The position numbers were made by a program, and so were the translations under genes. Under the pieces are notes generated by a model. The model was given only the letters and a program-made list of their open reading frames with translations, had not been told where the DNA came from and did not search any database. Shown here one piece after another: positions 18,663-28,341 of a DNA stretch of 45,339 bases; position 1 is the first letter of the stretch; the number at the start of each line of letters is the position of its first letter. The DNA is taken from NCBI GenBank assembly GCA_006212115.1, contig PDUK01000019.1, positions 1-45,339 of the forward strand, in the 5' to 3' direction. This DNA comes from Thalassolituus sp. (lineage in GTDB: Bacteria > Pseudomonadota > Gammaproteobacteria > Pseudomonadales > Oceanobacteraceae).

Positions 18663-19605
18663 CGCCCGTCATACCGGGTCAGCTGGCACTCCTCCGCGAC
18701 ACCCTAAACACTGGCCGGTCTGGTTTGGTGTTGGTGTACTGGTGCTCCTTACCCGGCTGCCCTATTCCTGGCAGCTGGGGCTTGGCAAAGGAATAGGGTT
18801 GATCCTGCACAAGGTGGCCCGAAGTCGGCGCCATATAGCTGAAGTGAATATCGGCCTGTGTTTTCCAGAGAAAACGCCCAAAGAGCAGGCGGCACTGGTA
18901 CGGCAGATATTCATTGATAACGGCATTGGTCTGATGGAAACCTTTATGGGCTGGTTTCGTGACCCTAACTGGTTACGTCCGAAGACCGAGTTTGTAGGAT
19001 TCGACAAAGTGCGTGAAGCACAAGCCAGCGGTCAGGGTGTGATGCTGCTGGGGGCGCATTATTCCATGTTGGATCTTGCCGGTGCTCTGATCAGCACGGA
19101 ATTATGCCTCAGCGTGTCCTATCGTCCGCAGGATAATCCAGTGATGAACTACATCATGGAGCGCAATCGGGCACGGTTTTACGATGAATGCCTGACCCGC
19201 AAAGATATTCGTGGCTTCATCCGTACCCTACGGCAGGGTAAGGTACTCTGGTACGCACAGGATCAGGATTTTGGCCGCAAAAACAGCGTGTTTGTGAATT
19301 TCTTTGGCCACCCTGCCGCGACCATCACCGCGACGTCGCGGATTGCGAAAGCGGGCAAAGCGAAAGTAATGCCACTGACGTATTTCAGAAAACCTGATCA
19401 CTCAGGGTACGTCATCACAGTTCATGATCCGATTGATATCCCAAGCGGCAACGATGAGGCAGACGCGCAGCTGGCAAACGATTTTATCGAGCAGCAACTC
19501 AGAGCAAACCCGTCGCAATATCTTTGGCTGCATAAACGCTTTAAAACCCCGGTTGACCCTGCAATTAAAAAGGGCAGCCTGTACAAGAAAAACAATAAGG
19601 CCTGA
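18655..19605 (+). CDS. lpxL: Lipid A biosynthesis acyltransferase (LpxL/HtrB family)
   Basis: Adds a secondary acyl chain to Kdo2-lipid IV-A at the inner membrane. The 316 residues show an N-terminal hydrophobic segment ([19 protein letters not shown]), the catalytic HX4D motif (His135 and Asp140 in [12 protein letters not shown]), [36 protein letters not shown] and the C-terminal [12 protein letters not shown]. These identify the lauroyl/myristoyl transferase family. LpxL and the related palmitoleoyl and late acyltransferases cannot be separated by eye. It overlaps hldD and is three bases from the following SDR gene. The symbol is the family's usual one. Confidence 0.88.
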   Translation: MADARHTGSAGTPPRHPKHWPVWFGVGVLVLLTRLPYSWQLGLGKGIGLILHKVARSRRHIAEVNIGLCFPEKTPKEQAALVRQIFIDNGIGLMETFMGWFRDPNWLRPKTEFVGFDKVREAQASGQGVMLLGAHYSMLDLAGALISTELCLSVSYRPQDNPVMNYIMERNRARFYDECLTRKDIRGFIRTLRQGKVLWYAQDQDFGRKNSVFVNFFGHPAATITATSRIAKAGKAKVMPLTYFRKPDHSGYVITVHDPIDIPSGNDEADAQLANDFIEQQLRANPSQYLWLHKRFKTPVDPAIKKGSLYKKNNKA

Positions 19606-19608
19606 CCT

Positions 19609-20442
19609 ATGACTACCAAGCAAAAAGTACTGATTACCGGCGCTGCCAGCGGTCTTGGACGCGAGCTCGCGCTGCGTTTCGCTAAAGAAGGGGCAGATAT
19701 CTGCATCGCTGACATCAATGCCGAAGGCTCTGCTGAGACACTCGAAATGGTGAAAGCAGCGGGTGGCGATGGTTGGACGGCACACCTTGATGTCACCTCG
19801 GAAGATCAGTGGAACGCACTGCGTGCTGATGTCGAAGAGCGTTGGAGTGGGCTCGATGTATTAGTGAACAACGCCGGTGTTGCTACTGGTGATCGCATCG
19901 ACGCGGGCGAGTGGGCTTGGTGGGAGTGGATCATCGACATCAACCTCAAGGGTGTGGCGCTGGGTTGTCGTACCTTTACTCCGGTGATGAAGAAACAGAA
20001 CAGTGGCTACATCATGAATACGGCATCGCTGGCTGGGCTGATGATTCTGCCGTCGATGGCTTCTTACAATGTGACGAAGGCGGGCGTGATCGCACTCTCT
20101 GAAACCATGTATTACGAGCTGCATGCATACAATATTAAAGTGACTGCGTTGTGCCCGGGCTTTTTCCGTACCAATCTGAACAAGACGATGAAGACGTCTG
20201 ATCCTTCAATGCTGAAATTCGTCGACAAGGTGTTCGAGAAATCGGAACTGGATGCCAGCGAAGTGGCTGATCGTGCATATAAGTCGTTGATGAAAGGCGA
20301 AATGATCTGCAATCCGCACCCGATTGGTCGTAAAGCGGTTTTCATCAAGCGCTGGCTGGGTGGGTTGTTCCGCTGGAAAGTGAAGCAGGCGTCGTTTGAT
20401 CTGCGTCGTCGTGAAGAGGCGCTGAATGCCAAAAAGGGCTGA
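19609..20442 (+). CDS. Short-chain dehydrogenase/reductase
   Basis: Classical SDR oxidoreductase of 277 residues using NAD(P)(H). Cofactor loop TGAASGLG (10-17), D61 in HLDVT, NNAG (87-90), and catalytic Ser140, Tyr153 and Lys157 in NTASLAGLM and ASYNVTKAG. The C-terminal tail is basic and long (FIKRWLGGLFRWKVKQASFD), which may associate with the membrane. It follows lpxL by three bases and so is probably cotranscribed with the LPS genes, but the substrate cannot be read from sequence. Similar SDRs act on fatty or sterol-like alcohols; a role in lipid A chemistry is only a guess from position. Confidence 0.88.
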   Translation: MTTKQKVLITGAASGLGRELALRFAKEGADICIADINAEGSAETLEMVKAAGGDGWTAHLDVTSEDQWNALRADVEERWSGLDVLVNNAGVATGDRIDAGEWAWWEWIIDINLKGVALGCRTFTPVMKKQNSGYIMNTASLAGLMILPSMASYNVTKAGVIALSETMYYELHAYNIKVTALCPGFFRTNLNKTMKTSDPSMLKFVDKVFEKSELDASEVADRAYKSLMKGEMICNPHPIGRKAVFIKRWLGGLFRWKVKQASFDLRRREEALNAKKG

Positions 20443-20467
20443 TAGCCTCTCCTGATCCGTACAAAGC

Positions 20468-20493
20468 AAAAGGGCCGCATCGCGGCCCTTTTT
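20468..20493 (+). terminator. Terminator after the hldE-hldD-lpxL-SDR operon
   Basis: AAAAGGGCCGC pairs with GCGGCCCTTTT around an ATC loop. The T run follows on the plus strand and the A run mirrors it, so it may also serve the convergent protease gene. Confidence 0.9.
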
Positions 20494-20530
20494 CTTATCT
20501 GCAATTTATCTGTATCGAATCCACATTGGA

Positions 20531-23320
20531 CTACTGAGAAACTGCTCTTTGCGGCTTGTCAGATTCCTCTACAGTGTTTGCTTCTGGGTCTGGCGCGCCT
20601 TGTTCCTCTGGTGTGCTACGTAGTACACCGAGTATGCCGCCTTCTTCATCGGATACGTTAATACTACTGACCAGGCTGACGACGAAATCGATGCCGGATA
20701 CGTCTTCTTCAATGGTCAGAATCTCCTCGGATACAGCATCCGGATACCCACCACAGGTTTCCCCGTTCTGACAGATATAGAGATCGACATCGATATCTGA
20801 GCCTGCGATGACGCGATACTCTCCAGGCTCAACGCCAGTGATTTCGTAGGTTCCATCTGGATTCGCCAATGCTTCTGCCGCGATCTCAAGGGTGTTCACG
20901 TCTTCGAGAAGGACATACTGAGGCGCAGCGTCAACAATGGCCACCGCGTCGCCGACACGCATGGTGACGGTGACATCCAGACCGTTACCAACATCCGGTG
21001 TGAAACGCACCATACCCTCGTATATACCATCTACTAGATCTGTACGGTCGATGGTGACGCGATATTCCCCCAAGCCATTCGCATCAACATCGGAGGCATT
21101 GACGGATATCCAGTCATCACTGGTTGAGGTGGTGATGACTGGGTCGTCAGCCTCGTCATTGACGTTATCCACAACTAGGGTGAGCGAGCTGCCATCGTCG
21201 AACTGCAGCTCAGCTGGGTCACTTTCCAGTACGGGCGTGGCAGGTACACTGCCACCGCCCGCGAGATTGTTGGCTTGCTGCACGGCTTTAAGGGCATTAA
21301 TCAGCCCGTGGCCAAAGCTATCGTCGCGACCGGATGGACCAATGTCGTCAGTGATCAGACCGTTGGCCAGCAGAGAGTCGACTTCATCCGGGGTCAGGGT
21401 TGGATCAACCGCGCGCATCAGGGCCAGTACGCCTGCGACATGGGGCGTCGCCATGGAGGTACCTTGTTGCAAGGTGTAGGCGCTGGTGCGAGTTCCGGAA
21501 GAGTCGTCCACAGAGGTACTCAGCACCCCATCGGCCTGACCATCGAGATTGGTGTCGGAGCGCATATCGCCGCCCGGTGCTGCTACGTCAATTTTGCTGC
21601 CGAAGTTGGAGTAGTACGCCAGAGTGTCGTCCGGTGCAGTTGCACTAACAGAAATCACGCCGTCGTAGGACGCCGGATAAAAGGCTTCATCGGTGCTGCT
21701 GTTACCCGCTGCGGCCACAATGATCACACCTTGGTTGCGCGCTGCTCGGATGGTTTCCTGCTCGGCCGCACTGCGGAAGCTGGAACCCAGACTCAGGTTG
21801 ATGATATCCGCCCGGGTTGCGGGCACCGTGCCACTGTCGTTACTGAGTCGGGCGGCGTAACGCACGGCCTGCATAACGTCATAGGTAGAACCTTCACCAT
21901 TCAGGCCTAATACCCTTAATGGCATGACTCGTGTATCCCAGCCCGCGCCAGCGGTGCCGCGTCCGTTGTTCGTTGCTGCTGCGACGGTGCCACTGACGTG
22001 GGTACCATGCCATGAGCTTGCACCGCGCTGGTTACTGTCGCCGGGGTCGTCCGGGTTGCTGTCGATACCGTCGCCGTCGCGGCTGACTGATGCATCGCTG
22101 ATGAAGTCGTAGCCTGCGGTTAACTTTCCACTGAGATCGCTGTGATCGAGGAAGACGCCGCTGTCGATCACAGCAACGACCACGTCGCTGGAGCCAGTGC
22201 TCAGGTCCCAAGCCTGTGGCAGGCGGACATCGGCGTAATGGTATTGCTGGCGATACAGGCTATCGTCGGGGCTGATCAGTGCTTTTCGGATATAGTTTGG
22301 CTCGGCGTATTCGACATCATCACGTTGTCCAAGAGCTTTGATGGCGCTGAGTGTATCGCGCCCATCTGTAAATACTGACATGTCACGGCCGGACGCCGAC
22401 AGGCTCTGTATTTTGGCAGGCTGCTCAAGCGTCACTTTAACTGGGTGTTCGGATGTCGCTACAGAACTCGCCATTTTATAGCCATTAACGGTCGCGGCTG
22501 CAGGCACAACGGCACTGTCTTTCCAGCGGACAATCGCTTCCCCGGGGACAAATGACTCAGATATGAAACGAGGTGCTGCCGTACCACTTTTTGACGAATC
22601 GCTCAGAATGCTATTTCGTGCTGGCAGGATCTGTAATACGTACTTGGATATCCCGCTATCGGCATACACTTCCAAGATATAGTCGCCTGGCAGTTCGATG
22701 GTGAAGTCTTCGGTGTTGGTTGTCCTTAGAGAGCTTTTGATTGGTTGGCCACCAGGGCTGGCATACAGGTAGAGATCCAGATCGCCCGCGTAAGCGCTGT
22801 CTGGGTTGTCGTTACCGTAGTAATCGACCACGTTCATCACTACTCGTTGGCCAGCTTGCAGCGAGACTGCGTAGTAGTCACTGCGATCAGTGGCGTTGGC
22901 GAATCGCTCGAAACTGGCATCCTGTGTAGCGAGAGCATTGGTCGGGCGTTCCGAGGCGAAACCCTGGATGGTGACGACATTAGGGACTACCTGGGCATTG
23001 AAGGGATCGTCATTGCTGAGCGTGCCACCCTGTGCATCGTTGATGTCGTAATCCAGTACCGTCTTGCCTGCGGTAAATAAGGTACCACTGACGCTGATGT
23101 CGTCGTCAGTGCTTTCGTCCGAGCAGCCACTCAGTAAAGTTGCACCTATCAGGGCAATACGAAATACCTTGAGCGCAGAGAAAGTAGAGCTGCTTTCGCA
23201 TTGTTCGGCGGGTGTTTGATCTGATGTTTCCGGATTCATTGTGTCGCCTTCGTTGCCGGTACCGCCGCAGCCTACAGGTAACAGGGCCGTGACGATGGTG
23301 TGTAAATAGCGCTTGTACAC
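20531..23320 (-). CDS. Secreted subtilisin-like serine protease (peptidase S8), lipoprotein
   Basis: Extracytoplasmic endopeptidase of 929 residues. Order seen: signal region, a PPC-like beta domain (about 130-235, SDYYAVSLQAGQRVVMNVVD), a propeptide-like segment, and the S8 catalytic domain (about 365-690) with Asp386 in VIDSGVF, His438 in WHGTHVSGT, Asn540 in AAAGNSS and Ser622 in GTSMATPHVAG. A BACON-like beta domain (SDDWISVNAS) and a carboxypeptidase-regulatory-like domain (GTYEITGVEPGEYRVIAG) follow. AGGAG precedes the GTG at 23320 by five bases. An in-frame ATG at 23239 has GAAGG seven bases upstream. A canonical lipobox (LLSGC, Cys66) follows KVFRIALIGAT, while an earlier LLPVGC (Cys18) is not canonical because of Pro at -3. 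Confidence 0.93.
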   Translation of the reverse strand: MYKRYLHTIVTALLPVGCGGTGNEGDTMNPETSDQTPAEQCESSSTFSALKVFRIALIGATLLSGCSDESTDDDISVSGTLFTAGKTVLDYDINDAQGGTLSNDDPFNAQVVPNVVTIQGFASERPTNALATQDASFERFANATDRSDYYAVSLQAGQRVVMNVVDYYGNDNPDSAYAGDLDLYLYASPGGQPIKSSLRTTNTEDFTIELPGDYILEVYADSGISKYVLQILPARNSILSDSSKSGTAAPRFISESFVPGEAIVRWKDSAVVPAAATVNGYKMASSVATSEHPVKVTLEQPAKIQSLSASGRDMSVFTDGRDTLSAIKALGQRDDVEYAEPNYIRKALISPDDSLYRQQYHYADVRLPQAWDLSTGSSDVVVAVIDSGVFLDHSDLSGKLTAGYDFISDASVSRDGDGIDSNPDDPGDSNQRGASSWHGTHVSGTVAAATNNGRGTAGAGWDTRVMPLRVLGLNGEGSTYDVMQAVRYAARLSNDSGTVPATRADIINLSLGSSFRSAAEQETIRAARNQGVIIVAAAGNSSTDEAFYPASYDGVISVSATAPDDTLAYYSNFGSKIDVAAPGGDMRSDTNLDGQADGVLSTSVDDSSGTRTSAYTLQQGTSMATPHVAGVLALMRAVDPTLTPDEVDSLLANGLITDDIGPSGRDDSFGHGLINALKAVQQANNLAGGGSVPATPVLESDPAELQFDDGSSLTLVVDNVNDEADDPVITTSTSDDWISVNASDVDANGLGEYRVTIDRTDLVDGIYEGMVRFTPDVGNGLDVTVTMRVGDAVAIVDAAPQYVLLEDVNTLEIAAEALANPDGTYEITGVEPGEYRVIAGSDIDVDLYICQNGETCGGYPDAVSEEILTIEEDVSGIDFVVSLVSSINVSDEEGGILGVLRSTPEEQGAPDPEANTVEESDKPQRAVSQ

Positions 23321-23489
23321 GGTAGCTCCTGCTTCATCTGTTCATCCGATGTGACTTCTTAAATACGGAAGAAACCGTTCGCTGGATGCAGAGCATACGT
23401 GAGTGGCCCACAAGGTGTCAGCCTTTCTTCGTATGGTTCACCCAGAGTGTCTCCTATAGTCTAGCCAGATATTCAGGCAAGGAGGCCAG

Positions 23490-25004
23490 ATGTCACTCTC
23501 TACAGTTTACACCCGTGCTCAGGTTGGTATCGAATCTCCGTTGGTTCAGGTTGAAGTGCATCTGTCCGGAGGCCTGCCCTCATTGAGTCTGGTTGGCTTG
23601 CCAGAGACCGCGGTGAAAGAGTCGAAAGATCGTGTCCGTAGCGCCATCCTTAACAGTCATTATGAGTTCCCGGCGAAGCGGATCACCATCAATCTGGCTC
23701 CGGCTGACTTGCCCAAGGAGGGTGGTCGCTACGATCTGGCGATTGCGCTCGGTATCCTCGCGTCGTCTGAGCAAATTCCCAAAGACAGGTTGAGCGACCT
23801 TGAGTTTGTGGGTGAATTGACGCTGTCAGGTGAGTTGCGACCGGTGTCGGGTATTTTGCCAACTGCATTACGGGCGGCTCATGCTGGTAAAACTCTCGTT
23901 GTTCCTGAGGGAAACGCTGCAGAGGCGGCACTGTGTCAGGAAGGGAATATTCTTCAGGCAACTTCATTGTCGCAAGTGTGTGCTTGGTTACACGGCAACC
24001 AGCAATTGAATACTGTTGTTGCTGAGGGCACTCCTCCGAGGCAGGCCAGTTCTGCGAATGATCTTGCTGATGTCAAAGGGCAGGCGGGTGCGCGCCGGGC
24101 ACTCGAGATATCAGCCGCCGGACAACACAATCTACTTTTCATCGGGCCGCCCGGTACCGGAAAGACCATGCTGGCGTCGCGCTTACCCGGTATCTTACCG
24201 CCAATGAATAATGACGAAGCTCTGGTCGCAGCCTCGGTTGCTTCGATCAGTCATCACAGCGGCGATTGGCAGAGCCGTTGGGGGCACCGCCCCTTCCGGG
24301 CGCCGCATCATACGTCCTCCGGTGTGGCATTGGTTGGGGGCGGTGGTAATCCAAAGCCGGGAGAGATCTCCCTTGCCCATGGTGGCGTGCTGTTTCTTGA
24401 CGAGTTACCGGAATACAGTCGCAAGGTACTGGATGTATTACGCGAACCTCTAGAGAGTGGAGAGATTGTGATCAGTCGGGCCAACCGGTCGGTGACGTAC
24501 CCGGCACGGTTTCAATTAATCGCTGCTATGAATCCGTGCCCCTGTGGCTACTACGGCGACCCATCCCGGCGCTGCCAATGCACACCGGATCAGATTCGTC
24601 GTTATCAGGGACAGACATCTGGGCCCTTGCTGGACCGGATCGATCTGCATGTGGATGTCCCTCCTGTCTCTCCACAATTACTGCAACAGGCGCCACCCTC
24701 GGAAAGCAGCGAGACAGTGCGCGAGCGTGTGGTTGCTGCCCGGCAGCGCCAGCTGGCCAGGCAGGGCTGCGCCAATGCTCGTTTAACCGGGCAGCAGCGT
24801 GATGATGTCTGCCAACTACGTGAGTCTGATCAGGCGTGGCTGCTGGACACGATTGCGCGACTGAATCTCTCCGCCCGGTCCTACCATCGTTTACTGACGA
24901 TTGCGCGGACAGTCGCAGATCTGGCCGCTGCAGAGCGCATTGAACGACCGCACTTAATGGAAGCCATTGGTTTTCGGGCTCTCGACAGGTATCGGATGGC
25001 CTGA
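23490..25004 (+). CDS. comM: ComM/YifB family AAA+ ATPase (Mg-chelatase-like)
   Basis: In naturally competent bacteria ComM is a hexameric helicase that drives branch migration during transformation; homologues are also kept in non-competent species. The 504 residues contain an N-terminal Lon-protease-like fold domain (1-170: GLPSLSLVGLPETAVKESKD, RITINLAPADLPKEGGRYDL), then the ATPase with Walker A at 219-226 (GPPGTGKT), HGGVLFLDELPEYSRKVLD as Walker B, and a cysteine cluster in NPCPCGYYGDPSRRCQC. The C-terminal RLNLSARSYHRLLTIARTVA is the sensor-2 region. AAGGAGG precedes the ATG. It is divergent from the protease gene. Confidence 0.93.
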   Translation: MSLSTVYTRAQVGIESPLVQVEVHLSGGLPSLSLVGLPETAVKESKDRVRSAILNSHYEFPAKRITINLAPADLPKEGGRYDLAIALGILASSEQIPKDRLSDLEFVGELTLSGELRPVSGILPTALRAAHAGKTLVVPEGNAAEAALCQEGNILQATSLSQVCAWLHGNQQLNTVVAEGTPPRQASSANDLADVKGQAGARRALEISAAGQHNLLFIGPPGTGKTMLASRLPGILPPMNNDEALVAASVASISHHSGDWQSRWGHRPFRAPHHTSSGVALVGGGGNPKPGEISLAHGGVLFLDELPEYSRKVLDVLREPLESGEIVISRANRSVTYPARFQLIAAMNPCPCGYYGDPSRRCQCTPDQIRRYQGQTSGPLLDRIDLHVDVPPVSPQLLQQAPPSESSETVRERVVAARQRQLARQGCANARLTGQQRDDVCQLRESDQAWLLDTIARLNLSARSYHRLLTIARTVADLAAAERIERPHLMEAIGFRALDRYRMA

Positions 25005-25061
25005 TGCATCGAGTTTGGTATAGTGCTGGGGTTGAAGAATAATAATTATCCGGAGAATTCT

Positions 25062-26390
25062 ATGAGCCTGCTCAAAAAACTGACGTTGGCTGCCAGTATT
25101 GCTGGCCTTGTTGCGTGCGGTGCCGATGATGACAGTGACGCGTACGTGCGAATCCTGCATGCCTCCCCTGATGCCCCTGCAGTGGATGTTTACGTAAACG
25201 GTGAACTGCAATTGAGTGACGTGGCATATCAGGATGGCACCGGCTACATGAAGGTGTCAGATGGCAATGCCAATATTGAACTGCGTGTAGCAGGCACCGA
25301 CACGGTAGCAGCCTCGCTGGCGGAGAGTCTGAGCTCTGACACTTATTATGCTGCGGTTGCGGTAAATGAAGTTGCCTCGCTCGATATTGCCATTATCGAA
25401 GAAACAGACACTGTGACTGACGACGATGTTGATGTGCGTGTGTTGCATGCCGCACCGGGAGCTTCATCGGTTAATGTGGATGTTTATGTGACGGACGTCG
25501 ACGCCGAACTGGGTGCGTCTGCATCCGTGGATGCACTGAGCTATCTGAGCGATCAGGTACTTAATGATGTTACCGAAGGCAACTATCAGGTACGCCTGAC
25601 CGCCGACGGCTCAACCGATGTCATCTACGATTCAGGGTCAGTAAATGTCGCTGAAGACGCTCTGATTGTTGCGGTTAACAGTGAAAAAGGCCGTTCTCCT
25701 GTATCTCTGCTGGTATGGGCTGGCCCTTCCGCGAGCACAGTACTCGATAACACCAGTGAGCTGCGCATCGTTCACGCGCTGGATTCTCAGGATGTCGACA
25801 TTTACACCAACGCAGAGTTGTACCTTGAAGACGTCAGTTACAAAGACGAGACCGGCTATCTGGTTGTGCCTGCGGGCTCACTGCCTGTTTCTGTGACGGC
25901 GGCGAACGTTGCGCTGAGCGATGACACAACTCTCGCGTCCAGTGCTCTTAATCTGGAGCGTGGCGAATCTTACACTGTAGTGGCGAGCGGTAGTTCGGAT
26001 GATACCGACAATGCTCGATTGATATTTGTGACGGACCAGCGAGTAGCGGAAGACGCAGAGCTTGGATACGTTCGTCTGATCCATGCCTCGACAGACACGA
26101 ATGCGGCGAACGCTCAGGTACTGATTTACACAGGGGCCTACGAAGACATTGAAAATCCGAGCGCAGAAGAGGATTTTACCTTTCAGGGTTTCTCCCAAGG
26201 GGATGACACGGATTATATCGAGCGTGCACCAGAGACCTACGAGATTGATATGACAGCACCGGGGACCACGACTCCAGATCTGGTCACGGGCCTTGATGCG
26301 ACTGCTGTCGCGGCGGGTGATCTGCATACCATTGTGGTCGTGGGCAAAAGTGGTCCTGAGGCGATTAAGCTGACTGATCAGCGGCAGTGA
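25062..26390 (+). CDS. DUF4397 repeat lipoprotein
   Basis: Cell-envelope protein of unknown role. The ATG at 25062 has GGAG six bases upstream and gives 442 residues beginning MSLLKKLTLAASIAGLVAC, with lipobox L-V-A-Cys19. The mature part consists of related beta units, each opening with a strand like YVRILHASPDAPAVDVYVNG, VRVLHAAPGASSVNVDVYV, LRIVHALDSQDVDIYTNAEL or YVRLIHASTDTNAANAQVLI, the DUF4397 signature. It is very acidic, as expected for a marine exported protein. An in-frame TTG/ATG further upstream would add a leader without a signal. It lies 57 bases after comM; cotranscription is possible. Confidence 0.88.
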   Translation: MSLLKKLTLAASIAGLVACGADDDSDAYVRILHASPDAPAVDVYVNGELQLSDVAYQDGTGYMKVSDGNANIELRVAGTDTVAASLAESLSSDTYYAAVAVNEVASLDIAIIEETDTVTDDDVDVRVLHAAPGASSVNVDVYVTDVDAELGASASVDALSYLSDQVLNDVTEGNYQVRLTADGSTDVIYDSGSVNVAEDALIVAVNSEKGRSPVSLLVWAGPSASTVLDNTSELRIVHALDSQDVDIYTNAELYLEDVSYKDETGYLVVPAGSLPVSVTAANVALSDDTTLASSALNLERGESYTVVASGSSDDTDNARLIFVTDQRVAEDAELGYVRLIHASTDTNAANAQVLIYTGAYEDIENPSAEEDFTFQGFSQGDDTDYIERAPETYEIDMTAPGTTTPDLVTGLDATAVAAGDLHTIVVVGKSGPEAIKLTDQRQ

Positions 26391-26431
26391 TGCCGGTGAC
26401 GGCTAAGTAAATCAACAAAGAGTGAACCAGT

Positions 26432-26459
26432 AAAAAGTGAGGCTTAGGCCTCACTTTTT
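26432..26459 (+). terminator. Terminator after the DUF4397 gene
   Basis: AAAAAGTGAGGC pairs with GCCTCACTTTTT around a TTAG loop, 41 bases past the stop codon. Confidence 0.9.
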
Positions 26460-26552
26460 CGTTTTTGGATTCGACGCCCAACTAACCGTTACCTTGCGAA
26501 ACTGCACTTAGCTGCCAGACTGAACAAGGACGTTGTTCATAAGGAGAGCAGG

Positions 26553-26699
26553 GTGAATAAGCAGTTGGTAATCTTTTTGGCGGTGATTGTGGTTTTCGTG
26601 GGTGGGATGGCTTACTACCATGTCAGTACACCAAGCCCATTTGATGGTGAGGCGTTCTTTGGTCCGAAAGACATGCCGTCATCCAGTACCACAAAATAG
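26553..26699 (+). CDS. 48-residue single-helix membrane peptide
   Basis: A short frame starting GTG, with AAGGAG seven bases upstream. It reads MNKQLVIFLAVIVVFVGGMA and then YYHVSTPSPFDGEAFFGPKD plus MPSSSTTK. One transmembrane helix (residues 4-21) is followed by a short soluble tail, probably periplasmic. A good ribosome site, a bacterial-membrane-protein start and its place in its own space between a terminator and the convergent EAL gene support a real gene. I do not recognise a family. Confidence 0.6.
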   Translation: MNKQLVIFLAVIVVFVGGMAYYHVSTPSPFDGEAFFGPKDMPSSSTTK

Positions 26700-26730
26700 A
26701 AAAATATAGTTTTAGCGCCTGCGAGCCGTT

Positions 26731-28341
26731 TCAGAACAGGCTTTGCTGGCCTGACGCATAGTCCACCAAAACGGTCTCCTGAACACAGGCCCGGTCGATA
26801 AGACTATTAACCGACATGGGCTCCGCGTAGAAATACCCCTGAATCCGGTCGCAGCCAAGCGCATGTATGACTTCCAAGCAGGCCTGATCTTCAATTCCCT
26901 CCGCTGTTGTTTCCAGTTTCAAGCGTTTCGAAAGATCGAGCATGGTCGCAACTATGTGGCGCTGTGCGGAATCTTCGTCTTCACGACTCAGCGGCGTAAC
27001 GAAGGCGCGGTCTAATTTGATGCCCGTAATGGGAAGGTCATTCAGGTGAGAGAGTGACGAGAAACCGGTACCAAAGTCGTCAAGGACGATATGCACTCCG
27101 GCCAGTTTCAGGCGGTTCAGGTTGTGCAAGGATACACTGGCGTCCAGCATCATTGCGGTTTCGGTCAGTTCAAGCTCGAGGCTGGCAGCGGGAACCCCCA
27201 TCTCCTCCAACAGATCCAGTACTTTATCTGCATAATCTGGATCAGCGACCTCTGGAAACGAGACGTTGACGGCCATGCGGATACTGATGTCCCGATCACT
27301 CAGCAGCTTCCAGGTGGCCAGAGTCTCACGCAATGCCCAATTTCCGAGTGTGCGTATCAGACCTGCCATTTCGGCGTCGCGGATAAAGGCGGAGGGAGGC
27401 ACAATTCCAAGCTCCGGGTGTAACCATCTGAGAAGCGCCTCAGCCCCGACCATACAACCTGTGTGGCTATCGAATTGAGGCTGAAACTCAAGATAGAACT
27501 CCTGATTTCTGAGTGCCCGTATCAGGTCTTTTACCACCAGTGACTCGTCTGGCGTGAGCGAGCGGGCACCGATGCGACTGTACATCATGCGACTGCGCTC
27601 TATTTCCCGTACGCAGTGCTGCAGGGCCTCACCAAGATCGTCGTAGGAGTGCAGAGCGACAGGAGCACTCAGAAAAGATGTCCACAGGAAGCTGTTGTCG
27701 TCTTCATGTGACTTCAGCCATTTTTTCGATAAATGATGTTGGTCCTGACTGACAATCACAAACTGATCATCAAGTAGCTTGCCGATCAGGGCGTCAGCCG
27801 GAGCGCAGGCTCGCAGTTGATGCTCAAAAGACTGCTGGGTATCAAGGCGTATCTCGGCGGAATCGCCAGAGGCGGCGGGTCGCCATCGACAACTGATAAG
27901 CTGCAGGTGCAGGTCCTTCTTACGTTCCAGCAGGCTGCGACATTGCAGCATCCAGTTCTGACGAGCAAGTAAGGGGCGCAGTTGCCCGGCAACGCAAGCC
28001 TCCAGTTCACTCAGTCCATGCCGGAGCGTATGCGGTGTGAGATGGTCGGCATCGATCCAGACGCAGGCATCTGGATAAAAGGGGCGCTCATCAGAGAAAC
28101 CAATCAGCAGTGTTGGGGTATGTACGGTCACTTCCTGTACGCGGTCGCGCTGTGCTGGATTGCCATGCGGGACGGTGATCACCACCATATGTCCATCCGG
28201 AATCGGCACAAAGGCGTCGAGCATGCCGCTGCGCAAGCTCAGATTCATGTGCGGTGCTTCCTGACGCAGCCAGTCTGTCAAAAACTCTGGCACAGGGGCG
28301 TCGGTGCCCAAGGCCAATAGCATGGTGTTGGTGTTGTCCAT
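26731..28341 (-). CDS. EAL-domain c-di-GMP phosphodiesterase with degenerate GGDEF
   Basis: Probably hydrolyses cyclic di-GMP to pGpG. The 536 residues fall into an N-terminal domain of about 120 residues without a recognised motif, a middle region in which GGDEF is reduced to LLDDQFVIV (so no cyclase activity), and an intact EAL domain (about 270-520). The EAL motif is EALLRW near residue 301, with AVNVSFPEV, LELELTETAMM, LDDFGTGFSSLSHL, IKLDRAF, TAEGIED and QGYFYAEPM. AAAGG lies seven bases before the ATG. No transmembrane segment is visible. The middle domain may bind a nucleotide as a regulator, as in related degenerate tandem proteins. Confidence 0.9.
   Translation of the reverse strand: MDNTNTMLLALGTDAPVPEFLTDWLRQEAPHMNLSLRSGMLDAFVPIPDGHMVVITVPHGNPAQRDRVQEVTVHTPTLLIGFSDERPFYPDACVWIDADHLTPHTLRHGLSELEACVAGQLRPLLARQNWMLQCRSLLERKKDLHLQLISCRWRPAASGDSAEIRLDTQQSFEHQLRACAPADALIGKLLDDQFVIVSQDQHHLSKKWLKSHEDDNSFLWTSFLSAPVALHSYDDLGEALQHCVREIERSRMMYSRIGARSLTPDESLVVKDLIRALRNQEFYLEFQPQFDSHTGCMVGAEALLRWLHPELGIVPPSAFIRDAEMAGLIRTLGNWALRETLATWKLLSDRDISIRMAVNVSFPEVADPDYADKVLDLLEEMGVPAASLELELTETAMMLDASVSLHNLNRLKLAGVHIVLDDFGTGFSSLSHLNDLPITGIKLDRAFVTPLSREDEDSAQRHIVATMLDLSKRLKLETTAEGIEDQACLEVIHALGCDRIQGYFYAEPMSVNSLIDRACVQETVLVDYASGQQSLF

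Noticed and set aside
21275..21910. A 211-codon frame opposite the protease catalytic domain
   Set aside because: It lies entirely over the conserved S8 domain, and nothing recognisable is encoded.
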